Shown piece after piece: positions 49,801-62,920 of a stretch of 64,000 bases of DNA. Numbering within the stretch: the first letter of the stretch is position 1; every line of letters starts with the position of its first letter. Source of the stretch: Parasponia andersonii (Eukaryota; Streptophyta; Magnoliopsida; Rosales; Cannabaceae); NCBI GenBank assembly GCA_002914805.1, contig JXTB01000752.1:1062-65061 (forward strand). Direction: 5' to 3'. Position numbers and translations under genes: made by a program. The notes beneath the pieces were generated by a model, which had not been told where the DNA came from, ran no database searches, and saw only the letters and a list, made by a program, of their open reading frames with translations.

Positions 49801-49902
49801 CAAGTTAGGCACAAAATACTATATAAATTAAATAACATTAAATGAAATTAATAACAAATAACACTTAGCAAATTCTAGGACATTCTAATCATGGGTATTA
49901 CA
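46835..49902 (-). repeat. 5' LTR of the Tekay-like element
   Basis: 3068 bp, same ends as the partner LTR. It carries about 40 extra bases near 48750-48780 relative to the partner, and a longer ATT microsatellite at about 49273-49300. Confidence 0.93.
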
Positions 49903-50639
49903 AATCTAGTTTGGCTGAAGTGATTTTTGTGAAAAAGTAGATTTGAAAGTATGAATCACAAAAATTGATTTAAATAATTGAAAGTATGTATAAAACTATG
50001 TAGGAATGTCTAAAATCATTTCAAGTGTTAAAAAAGCTTCTATTTATAGACTTGAAAGAAAACTAGTCATTTTAAACCGTTTAATAGTCATTCTGTCATT
50101 TTTGGTTGACCGAAAATGCACTTTCTGTCGATTGAAAATACTAGTCTTTGAAGGTGTGGTTGTAATGGTCAAAAATTGGATAGAGGATCGGTAGATCAAA
50201 AATGACAACTGGTCTACCGAAAATACTTGAGAACAATTTTTTATTTTTATTTCAAATCTTTTTCTATTATTTTCAAAATATGACTTCATAAATTGATTTT
50301 TTATGTAATATAGGAACTATGGAAATTCATAAATCAATTTGAAATCTTGTGGAAATTAAATTTCATATTTTAATTTGAGATAAACAGATTTGATAGTTTT
50401 GCTTTGAAAATTTCTAATTTTATGAAAAATTTAAGCCATTAATATTATATTATGTGTAAACAAGTATTCAAGTACAAGAACTAAATATATAACCTTTGCT
50501 AGTCTAGGTCTTGTAATCTTGAACTTTGACTTCAAGCATTTTTCTATAATCCAACTTGAATGTCTTGTAATTATTTTAATTTAACTTGCTACGCACTCAA
50601 GTAGATTATTAGTTCTTAATCATATGTTTGTTAGCTTCA
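49903..50639. other. Older LTR-like sequence flanking the Tekay-like element
   Basis: Begins with the duplicated AATCT and continues the sequence left of 39123. Motifs such as GTTGACCGAAAATGC and GATCGGTAGATC resemble U3 regions of plant LTRs. No coding sequence. Confidence 0.4.
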
Positions 50640-50953
50640 AAATATGAGTATAGGATTGATGAATACTCTCCTAATCAATTAAAGTGCTCAAATGCCATGT
50701 TTGAATAATTAACTTAATTTATGTTGAATTTGTACCAATGAGCTTTTTTTTTTATAAGTAGTTCATTGAAAATTACTAAAAGAATAATAGTTATAGAAAT
50801 ATCTAATATAACAAGTACTCAAAATTTTTATGTACAAAAATGACATCAATATATAAAAGCAAATGTTATGTAATTATATTATTGTTAGCTCTTTAATTAT
50901 GTGAGAAATTTAGGTGTCATTAGGGAATTTAGGATATCACAATCCTCCCATCC

Positions 50954-53900
50954 TAATAAAAATTTCGTTCTCAAAATTTGCTTTTCAAATAATTCGAGAT
51001 ATTATTATCTCATTTTGTCTTCCTGCACTCATGTAGCCTCCTCTACAGTATGATAGTGCCATAGAACTTTCACTAAAAGGATCTTTTTTTTTTTCTTAAT
51101 TCTTTTTGTCTAAAATCTAAATTAAATATAGGTTAATTTTAGATCTAGTTTAAGTGGCTCCTGGCTAAGAATATGGGATAGGTCTGATACAGATCTAGTT
51201 TAAGTGGCTCCTGGCTAAGAATATGGGATAGGTCTGATACATACTTTCTTAATATAGAAATATGGAAGCCGTTATGCACACTTGATAATTCTAAGGGTAA
51301 TGTAAGCCTATAGGTTATATTCCCAACTTTTTTTGATGATCTCATAAAGACCAATAAATCTCGAGCTCAGTTTTTCTCTACTTCCAAATCTCATTATACC
51401 CTTTATAGAGGCCACTTTGAGAAATACCATATCACTAATAGAAAAATATAAAGGTCAGTGTTCTAGATCTGCATAAAATTTCTGTCTATTTTGAGCTACT
51501 ACCATACATTTTCTAATCTTTTCAACTGCCTCAGTTATAACTCCACTCTCCAATCTCATCCTAGTAAACTAGAGATCTACATTTCCTACTATACAACATC
51601 TCATAAGATGCAATACCAATTGTCACTTGAAAGCTATTATATTAGGAGAACTCAATCAAAGGTAAATAATGATTCCATGACCTTTAAAAATCTATGGCAT
51701 AAGCTCTGAGCATATCTTTTAAGATTTGAATAATCTTCTCAGCCTGGTCATTTGTCTATAGATGGAATGCATTACTAAATTTCAATTTAGTTCTCAAAGC
51801 CCGTTGTACACTCTCCTAGAATTTTGAAGTAAATCTGACGTCTCTATATGAGATTATGGAAACTAGAATTCTATGGCATCTAACAATCTCCTTAATGTAC
51901 AATGTTGCAAGTTTATCTATAACGTAGGTCATAGAAATCAGAATAAAATGAGCTACCTTAGTGTGTCTGTCAATTATAACTGAAACTGCATCCTAACGAG
52001 ATACTATTTTTGGTAACCCAACGATAAAATCTATGGCAATCTCCTCTCATTTCCACTCAGGTAATTGAAGTAGTTGTAGCTCCCCTGTTGGTCTGTTATG
52101 CTCAGTCTTAATCTGCTGACGTGTTAAGTAATATTTCACAAACTTGAAAATATCCTTTTTCATTCTTGCCCATTAGTAAAGAATTTTCAAATCATTGTAC
52201 ACTTTAGTAGTACCTAGATGGATAAAATACGGAGTATTGTGTACTTCTATTAGAATTTCTTTCTTGATATTTCTGTCATCTGATACACATAGTCTACTCT
52301 GATATCTGATAACTCCTTTAATAGAAACACTGAAATCATACATTTTCCCTAACTTTCTTATTTCTTTGTGTTCTATTAATTCTAGATCTTCTTTCTGGCA
52401 TTACTTAATTCTATCTAATAAAGTAGACTGCAATGTCATAGCAGATAATTTCCCAGTAATTAGTTCGATGTAAGATTTACATAAATCCTACTACAAAAGT
52501 ATATCCAACCCATTAAAACTGTCAAACCATCATATGATTTCCTACTGAGTGCATCTGCTATGACATTGGCTTTTCCGAGGTAATAACTAATGTCACAATC
52601 ATAATTTTTTGCTAATTCTAGCGAACATCTTTTTCTCCTATGTAATTCTTTCTACGTGAACAGATAGTTTAGAATTTTATGATCAGTAAAGATTTCACAA
52701 TTTACCCTATATAGATAATGTTGTCAAATCTTTAATACAAACACTACTGATGCTAGTTCTAAAGCATGAGTAGGATAGTTATGCTCATAGTCCTTTAGCT
52801 GTCTAGAAGCATAGGCAATAACTTTCCTATTTTGCATGAGGATGCATCCCAAACCTTATTTTAAAGCATTACTATAAATAACAAACCCTTCTGTACCTAA
52901 AAGTATAGTCAAGACTGGTGTTGAAATTAATCTTTACTTCAATTCTTAAGAACTCTTTTCACATTCATCCGTCCATATAAATATTTTACTCTTCTACTAT
53001 ATAAGTGGCATAGCTATCATAGAGAATCCCTCAATAAACCTTCTGTAATAACTAACTAAACCAAAAAAACTTTTGACTTCTATAACATTGGTAGGTCTAG
53101 ACCAATTATTAACTGCCTCAACCTTGGTTAGGTCAATAGAAATTCTATCATAAGAGACAACGTGACCAAGAAATGATAATTTTTCAAACCAATTCTAACC
53201 AAAACTCATATTTCTTGAATTTAGCATACTATAGTTTCTCTTTCAATATTTGTAGAGTAATTCTAAAATATTCTCTATGCTCTTATCTAGATCGTAAATA
53301 CACCAAATGCCATCAATGAACACAATAACAAACTTGTCTAAGAATTTCTTGAATATTCTATTCATTAAATGCCTAAACACTGCTAGAGCATTAGTCAGAC
53401 CAAACGACATTACTAGAAACTTATAAAAGTCATACTGAGTTCTAAAAGCAGTCTTCAGGATATCTTCCTCTCTAACTCTCAACTGATAGTAACAAGATCT
53501 CAAATCAATCTTTAAAAATATAGAAGCACCTTGTAGTTGGTCAAAAAAATTATTAATGTATGGTAAGGGATACCTATTCATAATAGTCACCTTATTAATT
53601 TCCCTATAGTCAATACACAATCACATGATCCCGTCTTTCTTTTTCACAAATAAATTTGGTGCACCCCATGGTGAAAAACTAGGACATACAAATCATTTAT
53701 CTAGCAATTCCTATAACTGAGTCTTCAACTCTTTGGGCCATCCTATAAGGTATTTTAGAAATAGATGTAGTACTAGATACCAAATCAATAGAAAAATCAA
53801 TCCATCTTATAGGTGGAAAACTGGGTAAATCCTCTTAAAATACTTCCAAAAAATCCTGCACAACTGGTACATCTTCTGGGCTTACCTTTTTCATAATAAA

Positions 53901-54967
53901 TATATCGAAAACACTAGCCAAATATCCAATACCATCTTTTTCTAATAATTTCAGAGCTTTCATAGCTGAAATCAAAGGAAACTTGATTTTATATAGAGTA
54001 CCCATAAGTATAAGTTGAGTAGAATTAGAAGGATGAAATGTCACCATTTTCTTCTTATAGTCAATCTTAGCACAATACTTTAATAATCAATCTATACCCA
54101 AAATGATTTCATAGTCGTCTATATTAAGCACAATTAAGTCTGTAAATAACTCTCTATCATTCACCATAACAGGACAAGCTCTTAAAATTTTTTCTGAACA
54201 TATAACCTCTCCAAAGGGAAGTGTAGTGCCATATAGAGCACTCATTTGATCTGTAGAACGACCTAATCTTCTCACAAATATTAATGATGCATATGAATGC
54301 ATGAATCCTAAATCTATTAATACATAAGCTATAATGCCAGAAATAAATATCTCATCTGTGAAAACAGATGGGTCTGCCTCGATCTAAAGTCCAGTGTCTG
54401 TCTCAGTCATGGCATACAGCCTACTACCAAATCTCTTCTGATCACTTGTTGCTTCAATGCAATTCTTAACGAAATGACCACTTTTACTATACTTGAAGTA
54501 TAACCTTGTAGCTCTATGATACTTTTCAATATGATTATTGCCATAGAGTTTATATTGTTGTACACCAGTAGCAATGGTCCCTTGGTCGATCTCGAGATGT
54601 TTACCGTGATTAGGTTGAGGTTGTTGAGTAGAAACTCTCTTCCTCTTCATATCCTGAGGACATTAAAACTGAGTCTGTCCTCTACCTACTTGAAAAATAG
54701 GTTTAAAACCTCTTTACATCTCTTTGGCATGTCTTTCTCTTCTGATCTTTTCTTCATCTAGAACATCTTTCTCTACTTGCTCAATATCTAGTGCCTTATC
54801 TACAATATGAGCAAATAGTACACCTCGAATTTCACCGGATTTCAAATCTCTCACAATAGTCTTCTTTAGGTCTTGAATAAATTGATCTAATTTAAACTCA
54901 TTAGTGGCAACTATACAAGATGCATATTATGATAACTCATCAAATTTGTGGATATACTCTACAACAG
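50954..54967 (-). pseudogene. gag-pol remnant of the second gypsy element
   Basis: From right to left: the C-terminal part of gag (FDELS, then GVLFAHIVDKALDIEQ, 54967-54790); a degenerate zinc knuckle (SKSGHFVKNC, about 54470-54500, first Cys positions lost); protease with LIDLGFMHS where LIDSGATHS is usual (about 54310); reverse transcriptase ([11 protein letters not shown] to FIDGI, 53620-53290) with the second catalytic Asp replaced by Gly; scattered RNase H and integrase pieces with stops; and an integrase C-terminal stretch (GNITYRLTLP, HISILRKYV, 51354-51240). It is the same broad lineage as the Tekay-like element, but more decayed. Confidence 0.8.
51141..51240. repeat. Perfect 50 bp tandem duplication
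   Basis: 51141-51190 and 51191-51240 are identical. They lie within the integrase C-terminal remnant, in sequence that is otherwise heavily mutated. Confidence 0.95.
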
Positions 54968-55514
54968 ACTTAGAACTGATAAAATAAGAGAAAATTAAAA
55001 CTTTTTAAATTTTTTAAAAACAAAAGGAAAACTTTACTCAAAATAATACATAGTCTAATGCATATGTATTTACATACTAACAAAATGGACTTCTCATACA
55101 AATCTACAAAATATACATATACTCAAAATAGGTTCAAAATTCTCTATGAGGAAACCACAGCATCAAAATATTCATATATATAAGTCGTGGGTAGAAATTC
55201 AGCACTCCTCTAAACTCACAGATCAATAGTATCCTCTACAATGTAAGAATACATATGAGTATAAAACTCAATAAATGTAACATTTTTCAATTTCACATAT
55301 GTACGTATAATATATTTATATAAATATTTTGTGAAATCGGGAGACTCTACTAGACTAAGATTATTAAAATAATAAGAGATTTTTGTATAAATATTTACTG
55401 AGAACAAAAAACGCTACTCGACTTAGAACTGGTAAAATAATTAAAAATTAAAACTTCTTAAATTTTCTCCAAATAACATAAAAATTCCACTCATAAGTAT
55501 ATATATAGTTTAAC

Positions 55515-55549
<35 letters not shown>

Positions 55550-58500
55550 TACATAGTGGACCTTTCATATAGTCACTCATAATATATACAAACAAAATCG
55601 ACTCAAAATTCTTTCTCAAAAAACTACAGAATCAAAATGCCCATATACACAAACCGCAATCAAAAAGTAGGCATTCTTTCTTCAATTTCAAATATCAGTA
55701 GTACCCTCTGCAATGTAAGAATATGTGTGAGTATAAAACTCAGTAAGTAACGTATGTAGATGCAAAGTGCATATAATATGAGATAGATAATCATATGATT
55801 GGGATCCCTGTGTATATTGTATTGCCTAACAAGATCATGAACCACATACGAAGTCACTCAGAGAACATATAACATATCATAAGCTATATAGAGTTCTTAG
55901 ACCCCAGAGAATTCCCTCTGTGTACATCAAAGATCCACCCTATACCACCATCAGAGTATTCCTGAAGGAATCATAGTATTTTCAAAAGGATTAGAATATT
56001 CCCGAAGAAACCAGAGTGTCCCCAAAGGAACCTGTTGGGCCATTTCTAACACACAACTGTAAGTATACGGGTTACAATAAGTAATGTAAATAGTAAGAGA
56101 GTGTTGATCCTATAAGGAGCACACGATTCATAAATGCTAAGTACTAACCGTAACTAGTTGTCAATTTATCCAAACAACAATAAATAATTTTTTGAGCAAA
56201 AGTCAAAATGTAAATTCAATGTAAAAGACAATAATAGAAACTAAAACTAAGTAACCAAAGATAATTTTAGCAATAATGATAAAGAGCCTAGAGAAGCGAT
56301 CTACGTTCTAACTCCTCCAATTATTAGTTTTCCTCACTATTTAATCATCTATTTAAAGTTAACAACCGAGAATTCGATAGTATTCACAAACTCCTTTCCA
56401 AGACATAAGTGAAAATATCTAAATAAGATAATATGTTACTCCTAATATAAATTGATTATATTCATTAAACTTGGTAATTCTTACTCAAAGGTTGCACAAG
56501 TCACATAGGTATATTCTTATCCTATGCAATCTCACTCCACACTAGGCAATCTTATGTTATTCAACCTATGTATAAATCTAAATTCTCCTTTCTAAGTTTA
56601 TAGAGGTTTCACTCAATAATTTTATTTAGTGGCCAAGTAAATAGATACATTAAGCAGAAGGTAGAACAATTAACTCATTAATGGATATCAAGAATAAATG
56701 AGGAAAACAAAGTAATTGAATTACATTAGAAGTTTGATGGCCTCCCTAGAAATGGAGTTTAGTTCATAGTCATACAAAGAGAAACATAACAGAAATGATA
56801 AAACTGATACACGTTCATTATAGAAAATAGAAGAGTAAAACAAAAGCAAGAGAAAAGAAAAACTCTTTGAAGCTTTCCCAATCTGATTTTTTTCTCTTGA
56901 ATCCCATCTTCTTGTTGTTGTATTATCCTTAGAATGCTCTCAAAACCCTTTGGCAACTAGAGTTTTTTCATCCCACTTTTAGATGAGCCAGTAAGAGGTT
57001 AAATACTAGAGGCAACAGGTCATGATCCATAATTTTATCAAGCTGTTCTGCACTTAGGTTCAAGACGATCGAGCAATTGGTATTGCAATGCTAGATTGTG
57101 GCATTGTGATGCCAGTGATGATTGACAGGTGGCACTACAGTACCATAATTCCCTGGAGATGGTGCCACAATGCCACACTATTATAGCACGCGGCACCAAC
57201 TTTCTAAAGATTTTGGTGTTGCGGCACCAATTTGGCGCTATAATACCCAATTCTCTCACAATATTAGCATTGCTACACACTGCTGAGATGTTGTTTGTCC
57301 GTCTTTACTCATGTTTAATCAAAATTACCTTGATTTAACCTCAGTTTCACTCGAAAAAGTCAACATTCTTCGTTCAATAGCTTTTCACTTGAAATATACA
57401 TCAAAACCAACAAATCGAATAAAAAGAGCTCTAAGATTAGCAATTCTTAAGCTTGTAAGGATGTTAAAGTTAAGTGTAAAATTCACTTAACAGAAAAATT
57501 TCATCAATTTTTTTCAATATGCATAACAATCAAATTTGAATAATTAACTCAATACATGTTAGACTTGTACCAATGAGGCTATCACGAGCATTTCACTACA
57601 AATTATCTTAAAGCATAATAAGAATTAATAATCATAATGATTAAAATCAAAACCTAAAATAGTATGTAAACATTATACTAATATAAATGAAAATGTTATG
57701 TAAGCATGTTATTATTGGCTCTTTAATTATGTGAAAAATTGGATATCGTTTATGAATTTTGGATATCACAATAAGTAACGAGTACAAATACAACATGCAT
57801 ATACCGAAGAATAGATTGTCGGCTGATTGGGATCCTCATGTATATTGTATTACCTGACGAGATCACGACTTGCATACTGAGCTACTCAGATAATTAACAA
57901 CTAATAACTAATCATAAGCCGTTGTATAGAGGTCCCGAGTCCCAATATACATCTCAGACCCTTCTATGTCTCCCTATATCGCTATAAGAGTATTCCCGAA
58001 GGAACTAAATAATATCTCCAAATGGACCTAATATTGTCCTCAAAGGAACCAGATAATGTTTCCGAAGGAACTATATATTTAGGCACTGGCCTGCCATACC
58101 CTATTCATCAATGCTTGTCAAGCAATATAAATACACCACATGTCCATGCCTAATGTATGTCAGAATAATATATTTAGATGTTTATACTTCAGATATAACA
58201 AAATAACAGATACAATTTTTCATATAATCCAAGAAGTTCACAAGTTCACAGAAATAGATAATTCTTATATTGCAGATTTAATGTTACTTAGCTCAATTCT
58301 AAACTTTTATATATCCTTTTGTGAAATACTCTTTGCTCAAAGTACAATTAACGTGTTCCTAATATTTTTTTATGATAACTTTATTTGATTAGTATGCATG
58401 CCATGTTACGCAAATGCCAAACAACATCATACAAAGTTTTAAAGACATAATAACTAGTATCATAATTTAGTTAGAGCTATTAAAAAAAAAACGAAATGCA

Positions 58501-58632
58501 TCTTTGGTTTTCTTCTAATCACGTGATACTAAAATTGAGTACACAAATGACACTAGTATATAAAAGGGAATGTTATGCAATTATACTATTATTAGCTCTT
58601 TAATTAATTATGTGAAGAATTTAGATATCACA
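54968..58632. repeat. Duplicated LTR pieces of the second gypsy element
   Basis: A block opening GACTTAGAACTG recurs at about 54967 and 55418 (offset about 451). A block with TGGGATCC...TGTATATTGTATT recurs at about 55799 and 57826. Runs of a 22-24 bp subrepeat built on CCCGAAGGAACCAGA occur at 55954-56032 and 57987-58075. The LTR end GATATCACA occurs at 50941, 57771 and 58632. Confidence 0.75.
56036..57530. mobile_element. Unassigned repeat inserted in the LTR patchwork
   Basis: Interrupts homology between 55745-58632 copies of the second element's LTR. It starts near TTGGGCCATTTC and includes ACAACTGTAAGTATACGGGT, then GAGTGTTGATCC, a type of sequence recurrent in plant repeats. At 57060-57290 there is a cluster of short inverted repeats around GGCACC/GGTGCC. 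No target duplication or coding domain was identified. Confidence 0.45.
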
Positions 58633-59971
58633 ACAACAAAAAGTAAAGATATACATAAATAAATAGACGGAGGTTGAAAAAAAAAATGAGTCGGCTGAAG
58701 TCTCAAGTGCGAATAAGAATTTTTTTTGGAAAAAGAAGAAAGACAAAAAGCAACTAATAACTTATTAGCAACGTGCTTTGGTTTTTTTTATATTTTTTGG
58801 TATTTTTCTTTTTCAAAAGATGCGTGTCCCTGACTATGTGTCATTTTTTCCTTTTGCCAAAGCACCTACATGTTAATTACATATTAGCTGCTTTTGTTAT
58901 TCGCCATCTTTTCTATTATAAGTTTTATATAATATAATTATATATGTATGAAAAACAGAATGACTTAAAAAAAAAAAGAGCAAAAATAGAAGAGCTAACG
59001 TGTGTAAAACTTTTTTTTATCATTGTGAAGCTATGTGTGACGAAATTAAGCTGAACCACAGCTCACCATCCGTCGAAATAATACAATTTTATGACTTGAG
59101 TAAAATGTTTTAAGAAAATATAATATTAACGAAGTGAATTAGTTCAAATAATAATTATATTTATTATTAAAGATTTTATTTCTAAATTCGAGTCATATTG
59201 AGTATAAACGTAAGAAATTGAGTAATAAAAAATATTTTTTTTTAATTTATAATTATGATATATTTATGAAATAAAAATGATGATACAACATATAAGAAAA
59301 AAAAAAAATTAAGCAAACACGTATTATTCTTCCACAGCTCACAATCGGCCCACCTAAATTAATTACATATCATATTAAAGAAAGACGGAAAATCAAAAAA
59401 GATAAATCATTTTACATGGCACGAAACTCAACGTACATCCGTGTTTCTGTTTGTACTAGTACTTCGGTACGTACTCATTAATCAAATTAGATACTTGTTT
59501 TTAATTATTAATTGATAAAAGTAGTAAAAGTGTAAACTTTTTTCACGGTATTATATTACTGACCTATGTTTAACCAAAAAAAAAAAAAAGAAAAAGAAAA
59601 ATTACAAGACATAAATCGGAAAACAAAATCAACGTTAAGAAAATACCTCAATTGTAAGAAAATGCATGAAAATAACTTTGCATGTCAAACAAAAAAATAA
59701 TATTACATAAACAAATTGATTATAGCAACAAAGTTGCAAAAAAAAAAAAAAATAGAACAACAATAACATGAAGATCAAAGGAAAGGAAAAAAAAATAGAA
59801 TTTATAGAAATATGACCAAAGTCTTGGCCCAACTTAAGTAAATATCCTTTGTGTTATAGCAAAATATCCGGTATATATGGTTATATACTAAGTGTAAAAT
59901 TTTATATATCAAGTACAAAAAATTATATACTCAGTATATTTTAATATAGTAACAGAAATTGGTAGATATAT

Positions 59972-60155
59972 ATCTACCAAGTGTAAAAATATATATATCT
60001 GGATATTCAACTATAAAATTAAAAAAATAGATCTACTAAGTGTAAAAATATATATACCTAGACATTTAACTATAAAATTGAAAAAAATGGATCTACCAAG
60101 TGTAAATATATATATATATATATGGACATTCAGCTATAAAATTAAAAAAAAAATG
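59972..60155 (+). repeat. Three-unit tandem repeat, 59-65 bp units
   Basis: Units start at 59972, 60031 and 60091, each ATCTACYAAGTGTAAA, then a TA run, then GACATT/GATATT and CTATAAAATT plus an A run. A half-unit precedes at about 59885-59960. Confidence 0.85.
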
Positions 60156-61613
60156 GATATCGACTTAATCAAATTTAAGATATTGGTTATTCATCCAAAT
60201 TTTTCAAGAAAAAATTTGTTATCAACGACAGGCTTTATTTATAACATTTCGGCTAGCCCAAATTGATAAACTGGATACTCCATTCAAATAAAAATAAATC
60301 AGTAGTACAACTCGTTTGGTACGCAAAATTGAACTAATTTAGACTATTAAATGTGATTAGATTGATTTGGATAATGATATTTGGTACTTTATTGTGTTTG
60401 TTCTAATTATGTTTTTTTTATAATAATAATAAAAAAATAATATGATTTTAATTTATTTATGAAAAATAGGTATATAAAAATAAAATATATTATTTAGTTG
60501 AAAAAAACAAAAATTGGAATTTAGTTAATAAGGTGTGAGGAGGAGGGGGGACGGGTGCGCCTGAGACTAAATTAACTCACCTTCTATTTGGAATAATTTA
60601 GTCTAATGGAAAGGGGGCTAAAATAAAATTTACACTTAGTATCTATTTTTAAAATTTGTTTTCATAAATACCATTTTAAATTTTTCTTTCAAAAATACTC
60701 ATTTTTATGCCCCACATTTCTATGCAAACTAAAGTAGTTGATGTTTATAATGTAAATTTTATCCATAAGGTATATATTTCATGTGTAAAATATGAATGGT
60801 ATATATTTACAATGTAAATATTTACCACAATTTACATTTTTTTCATTATAAACTTAATTTATAGTATACATTTTAAAATATATGTCAATTTTTAATGTAA
60901 TTTTTATTCATAAAATATAGACAACGGTATATATTTCATGTGTAAATCAGTGGTGATCTATATTTTTCCAAAAATAGGTAAAAAACGGGTATTTATCAAA
61001 TAAAAACAAAAAATAAGTATTTATAGAAATATGATTTTGAAAATGGATATTTATGAATTTTTCTGGGACTAAAATGGAGAGCGGACTCCTTTGTCCATTC
61101 CACCCTTAGGCCTAAATATGAAACTAGACAAATAGTCGAATCCCACAGTCCTATCCTTAGTCTGGGCCACCAATCGGGACCTTAATGGGCTATTACGACA
61201 GTGATTCAAAAGCTGATGTCTAAAACAGTAAAATAATAAAATATTAAACCAAGAGGCTAAAATAAGGCTCATTTCCCTGTTACAATCTTTTTTCTATAAT
61301 AGTAATAGATATAGTCGTAGACTACTATATATTTATGGGTTAGATAATTTAATAAAATCTACTTAAATCCTACAAATTCAGTTATAACTTATTAATCAAC
61401 ATCATATAATCCTATAAATTGATTTATAACTTATTAATGAACATCGTATCATTTAAATGCATACTATGGTAATAAAAGAAAAGGGTAAAGAACTAAAAAG
61501 TTGAAAGTGCAGGTAAAAAAGAAAAAGGAAATGGATACCACCACTTTTTATTACTTGCAACAAAAAAAGAAAAAAAAAACACCATAAAAATATAATGTTT
61601 CCACACTCTTAAA

Positions 61614-61620
<7 letters not shown>

Positions 61621-61652
<32 letters not shown>
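61621..61652. repeat. TA dinucleotide microsatellite
   Basis: Uninterrupted TA run of 32 bases. Confidence 0.95.
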
Positions 61653-61655
<3 letters not shown>

Positions 61656-62716
61656 GATTTTATAATAACCGTGAGCAAAAATTGATTTTATAAAAAAAAA
61701 AAAAAGCGAGTAGTTAATTTATCAGATTACTCAACCTAATCAAAAAATATTTTTCTTTCAAAAATAGGAACAAACTTTTAAGAATGAAAAAACTAATGTA
61801 GATGGTCATTTTTACACGTGTCTTTCAAAGCAATATTAAAAGGGAACCAAAAAAAAAAAGGTTGCTGTGAAATACCAATTTAGCCTTGGATTCGGAGAAA
61901 AAGAAAATTAGAGACAATGGTATAAAAGGCAAAATAAATGTTCGATAATACGTGTTCTCATTTTCTCTCTTGACACGTGTAAGAGTAGGATTTTTCTTTT
62001 CGGACACCTGTATGATAAGTCTTAAACTCAACTCAGCAAGAGATTTTTAAATATAATAATAATAATAAAAGAAAGGAGTGGAATGATTTAGAAAAAAAAA
62101 AAGGAAAATAAAATCAGCAGGTTGAACGGCGACACAAAAACCAAAGCCGATCGTTTTTTCTATCCAATAGGTATTTTTTTATTATTTATGAGTAAGTATT
62201 TTTTTAACCGTTGGATCATCATCTAATCGTGATCCAATGATTATAACGAAATATATGAAAGAAGCACTTTCTTTCTTATACGTACTAAATTTTTATTGAT
62301 CAAATTGATACCTATGTATAGATAAAAAAAAATATATATCTAGATTAGTGCTCATATATATATATACTAATGTCTAGAAAATTTAGTATATATATTTTCT
62401 ATATTAAAAAATAAAAATAAATATATTTTTTTTATATATACTTTATTATAATTATTAGATCATCGTTAAATTAAATAATAATAAAACAGGCGTACTAAAT
62501 TGTCAACTTATATTGTCAACTTATTTATATATATATATATTTGACTAAACTAGGTTAAAGGAGAAATTTATATATATTTGACAAATTGTATCGATATGTT
62601 CCAAGAAAATATTTGTCAAACTTACGAAAGCCGAAGAGATAAACTATCAATTTTGCAGAAACCAAATTGGTAGAAACGTGAAGCTACAAAGCTAATTCAG
62701 AATTCAAGCAGACCCT

Positions 62717-62722
62717 TTTATT
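62717..62722 (-). terminator. Polyadenylation signal of the TCP11-like gene
   Basis: AATAAA on the minus strand, about 200 bases past the stop codon at 62923-62921. Confidence 0.55.
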
Positions 62723-62920
62723 ACATTCAAACATATTTACATCCCTGTTATGTTCCCGTACAGCAAAGAATTTTGTATTAATAGTTAAAAAGCTATCTTC
62801 ACATCTACAACTGCAGTTAATTAAGTAAACACAGCTTTATACACAGACGGAAACAAACAGCTATAATGTACATTTGTACAATACTTTATTCTGTACGGCG
62901 TCGTATTTATTTGCAAGCAT

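Larger units (their letters stand above)
39128..49902 (-). mobile_element. Full-length Ty3/gypsy chromovirus, Tekay/Del-like, degenerate
   Basis: 10.8 kb element in reverse orientation. It has two LTRs of about 3.0 kb, a 4.7 kb internal region, a primer binding site, a polypurine tract, and a perfect 5 bp target duplication AATCT (39123-39127 and 49903-49907). The order on the minus strand is gag, protease, reverse transcriptase, RNase H, integrase, chromodomain, which is the chromovirus layout. Long LTRs and the chromodomain type (VTWEWIEEMGARYPNLF) favour Tekay/Del. All coding parts carry stops or frame breaks, and catalytic residues are lost, so it cannot be autonomous. LTR copies differ by roughly a tenth by eye, so the insertion is not recent. 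Confidence 0.93.
50640..58632 (-). mobile_element. Second Ty3/gypsy element, decayed and rearranged
   Basis: Minus-strand gypsy element whose 3' LTR begins at 50941 (TGTGATATCC on the minus strand), preceded by a purine tract (50942-50953, GGATGGGAGGAT). Internal coding remnants span 50954-54967. The right side is not a clean 5' LTR but a patchwork of duplicated LTR pieces with the same GATATCACA end at 57771 and 58632, and an unrelated block inserted at about 56036-57530. The N-terminal half of gag is replaced by LTR-like sequence at 54967. No target duplication was found. Confidence 0.75.
58633..62700. other. AT-rich intergenic DNA downstream of the TCP11 gene
   Basis: No gene supported. 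It contains a 60 bp trimeric tandem repeat (59972-60155), a TA microsatellite (61621-61652), ACACGTGT-type motifs near 61814 and 61974, and around 62195-62245 a GTTGGATCATCATC...GATCCAA repeat resembling 11340-11380. Poly-A and poly-T runs are frequent. Confidence 0.6.

Noticed and set aside
50044..50289. 81-residue minus-strand frame right of the Tekay-like element
   Set aside because: Lies in LTR-like sequence with GACCGA motifs; no domain or codon pattern.
57038..57280. 80-residue minus-strand frame rich in Cys and Arg
   Set aside because: The frame is produced by the repeated GGCACC-type motifs; no domain and no start context.
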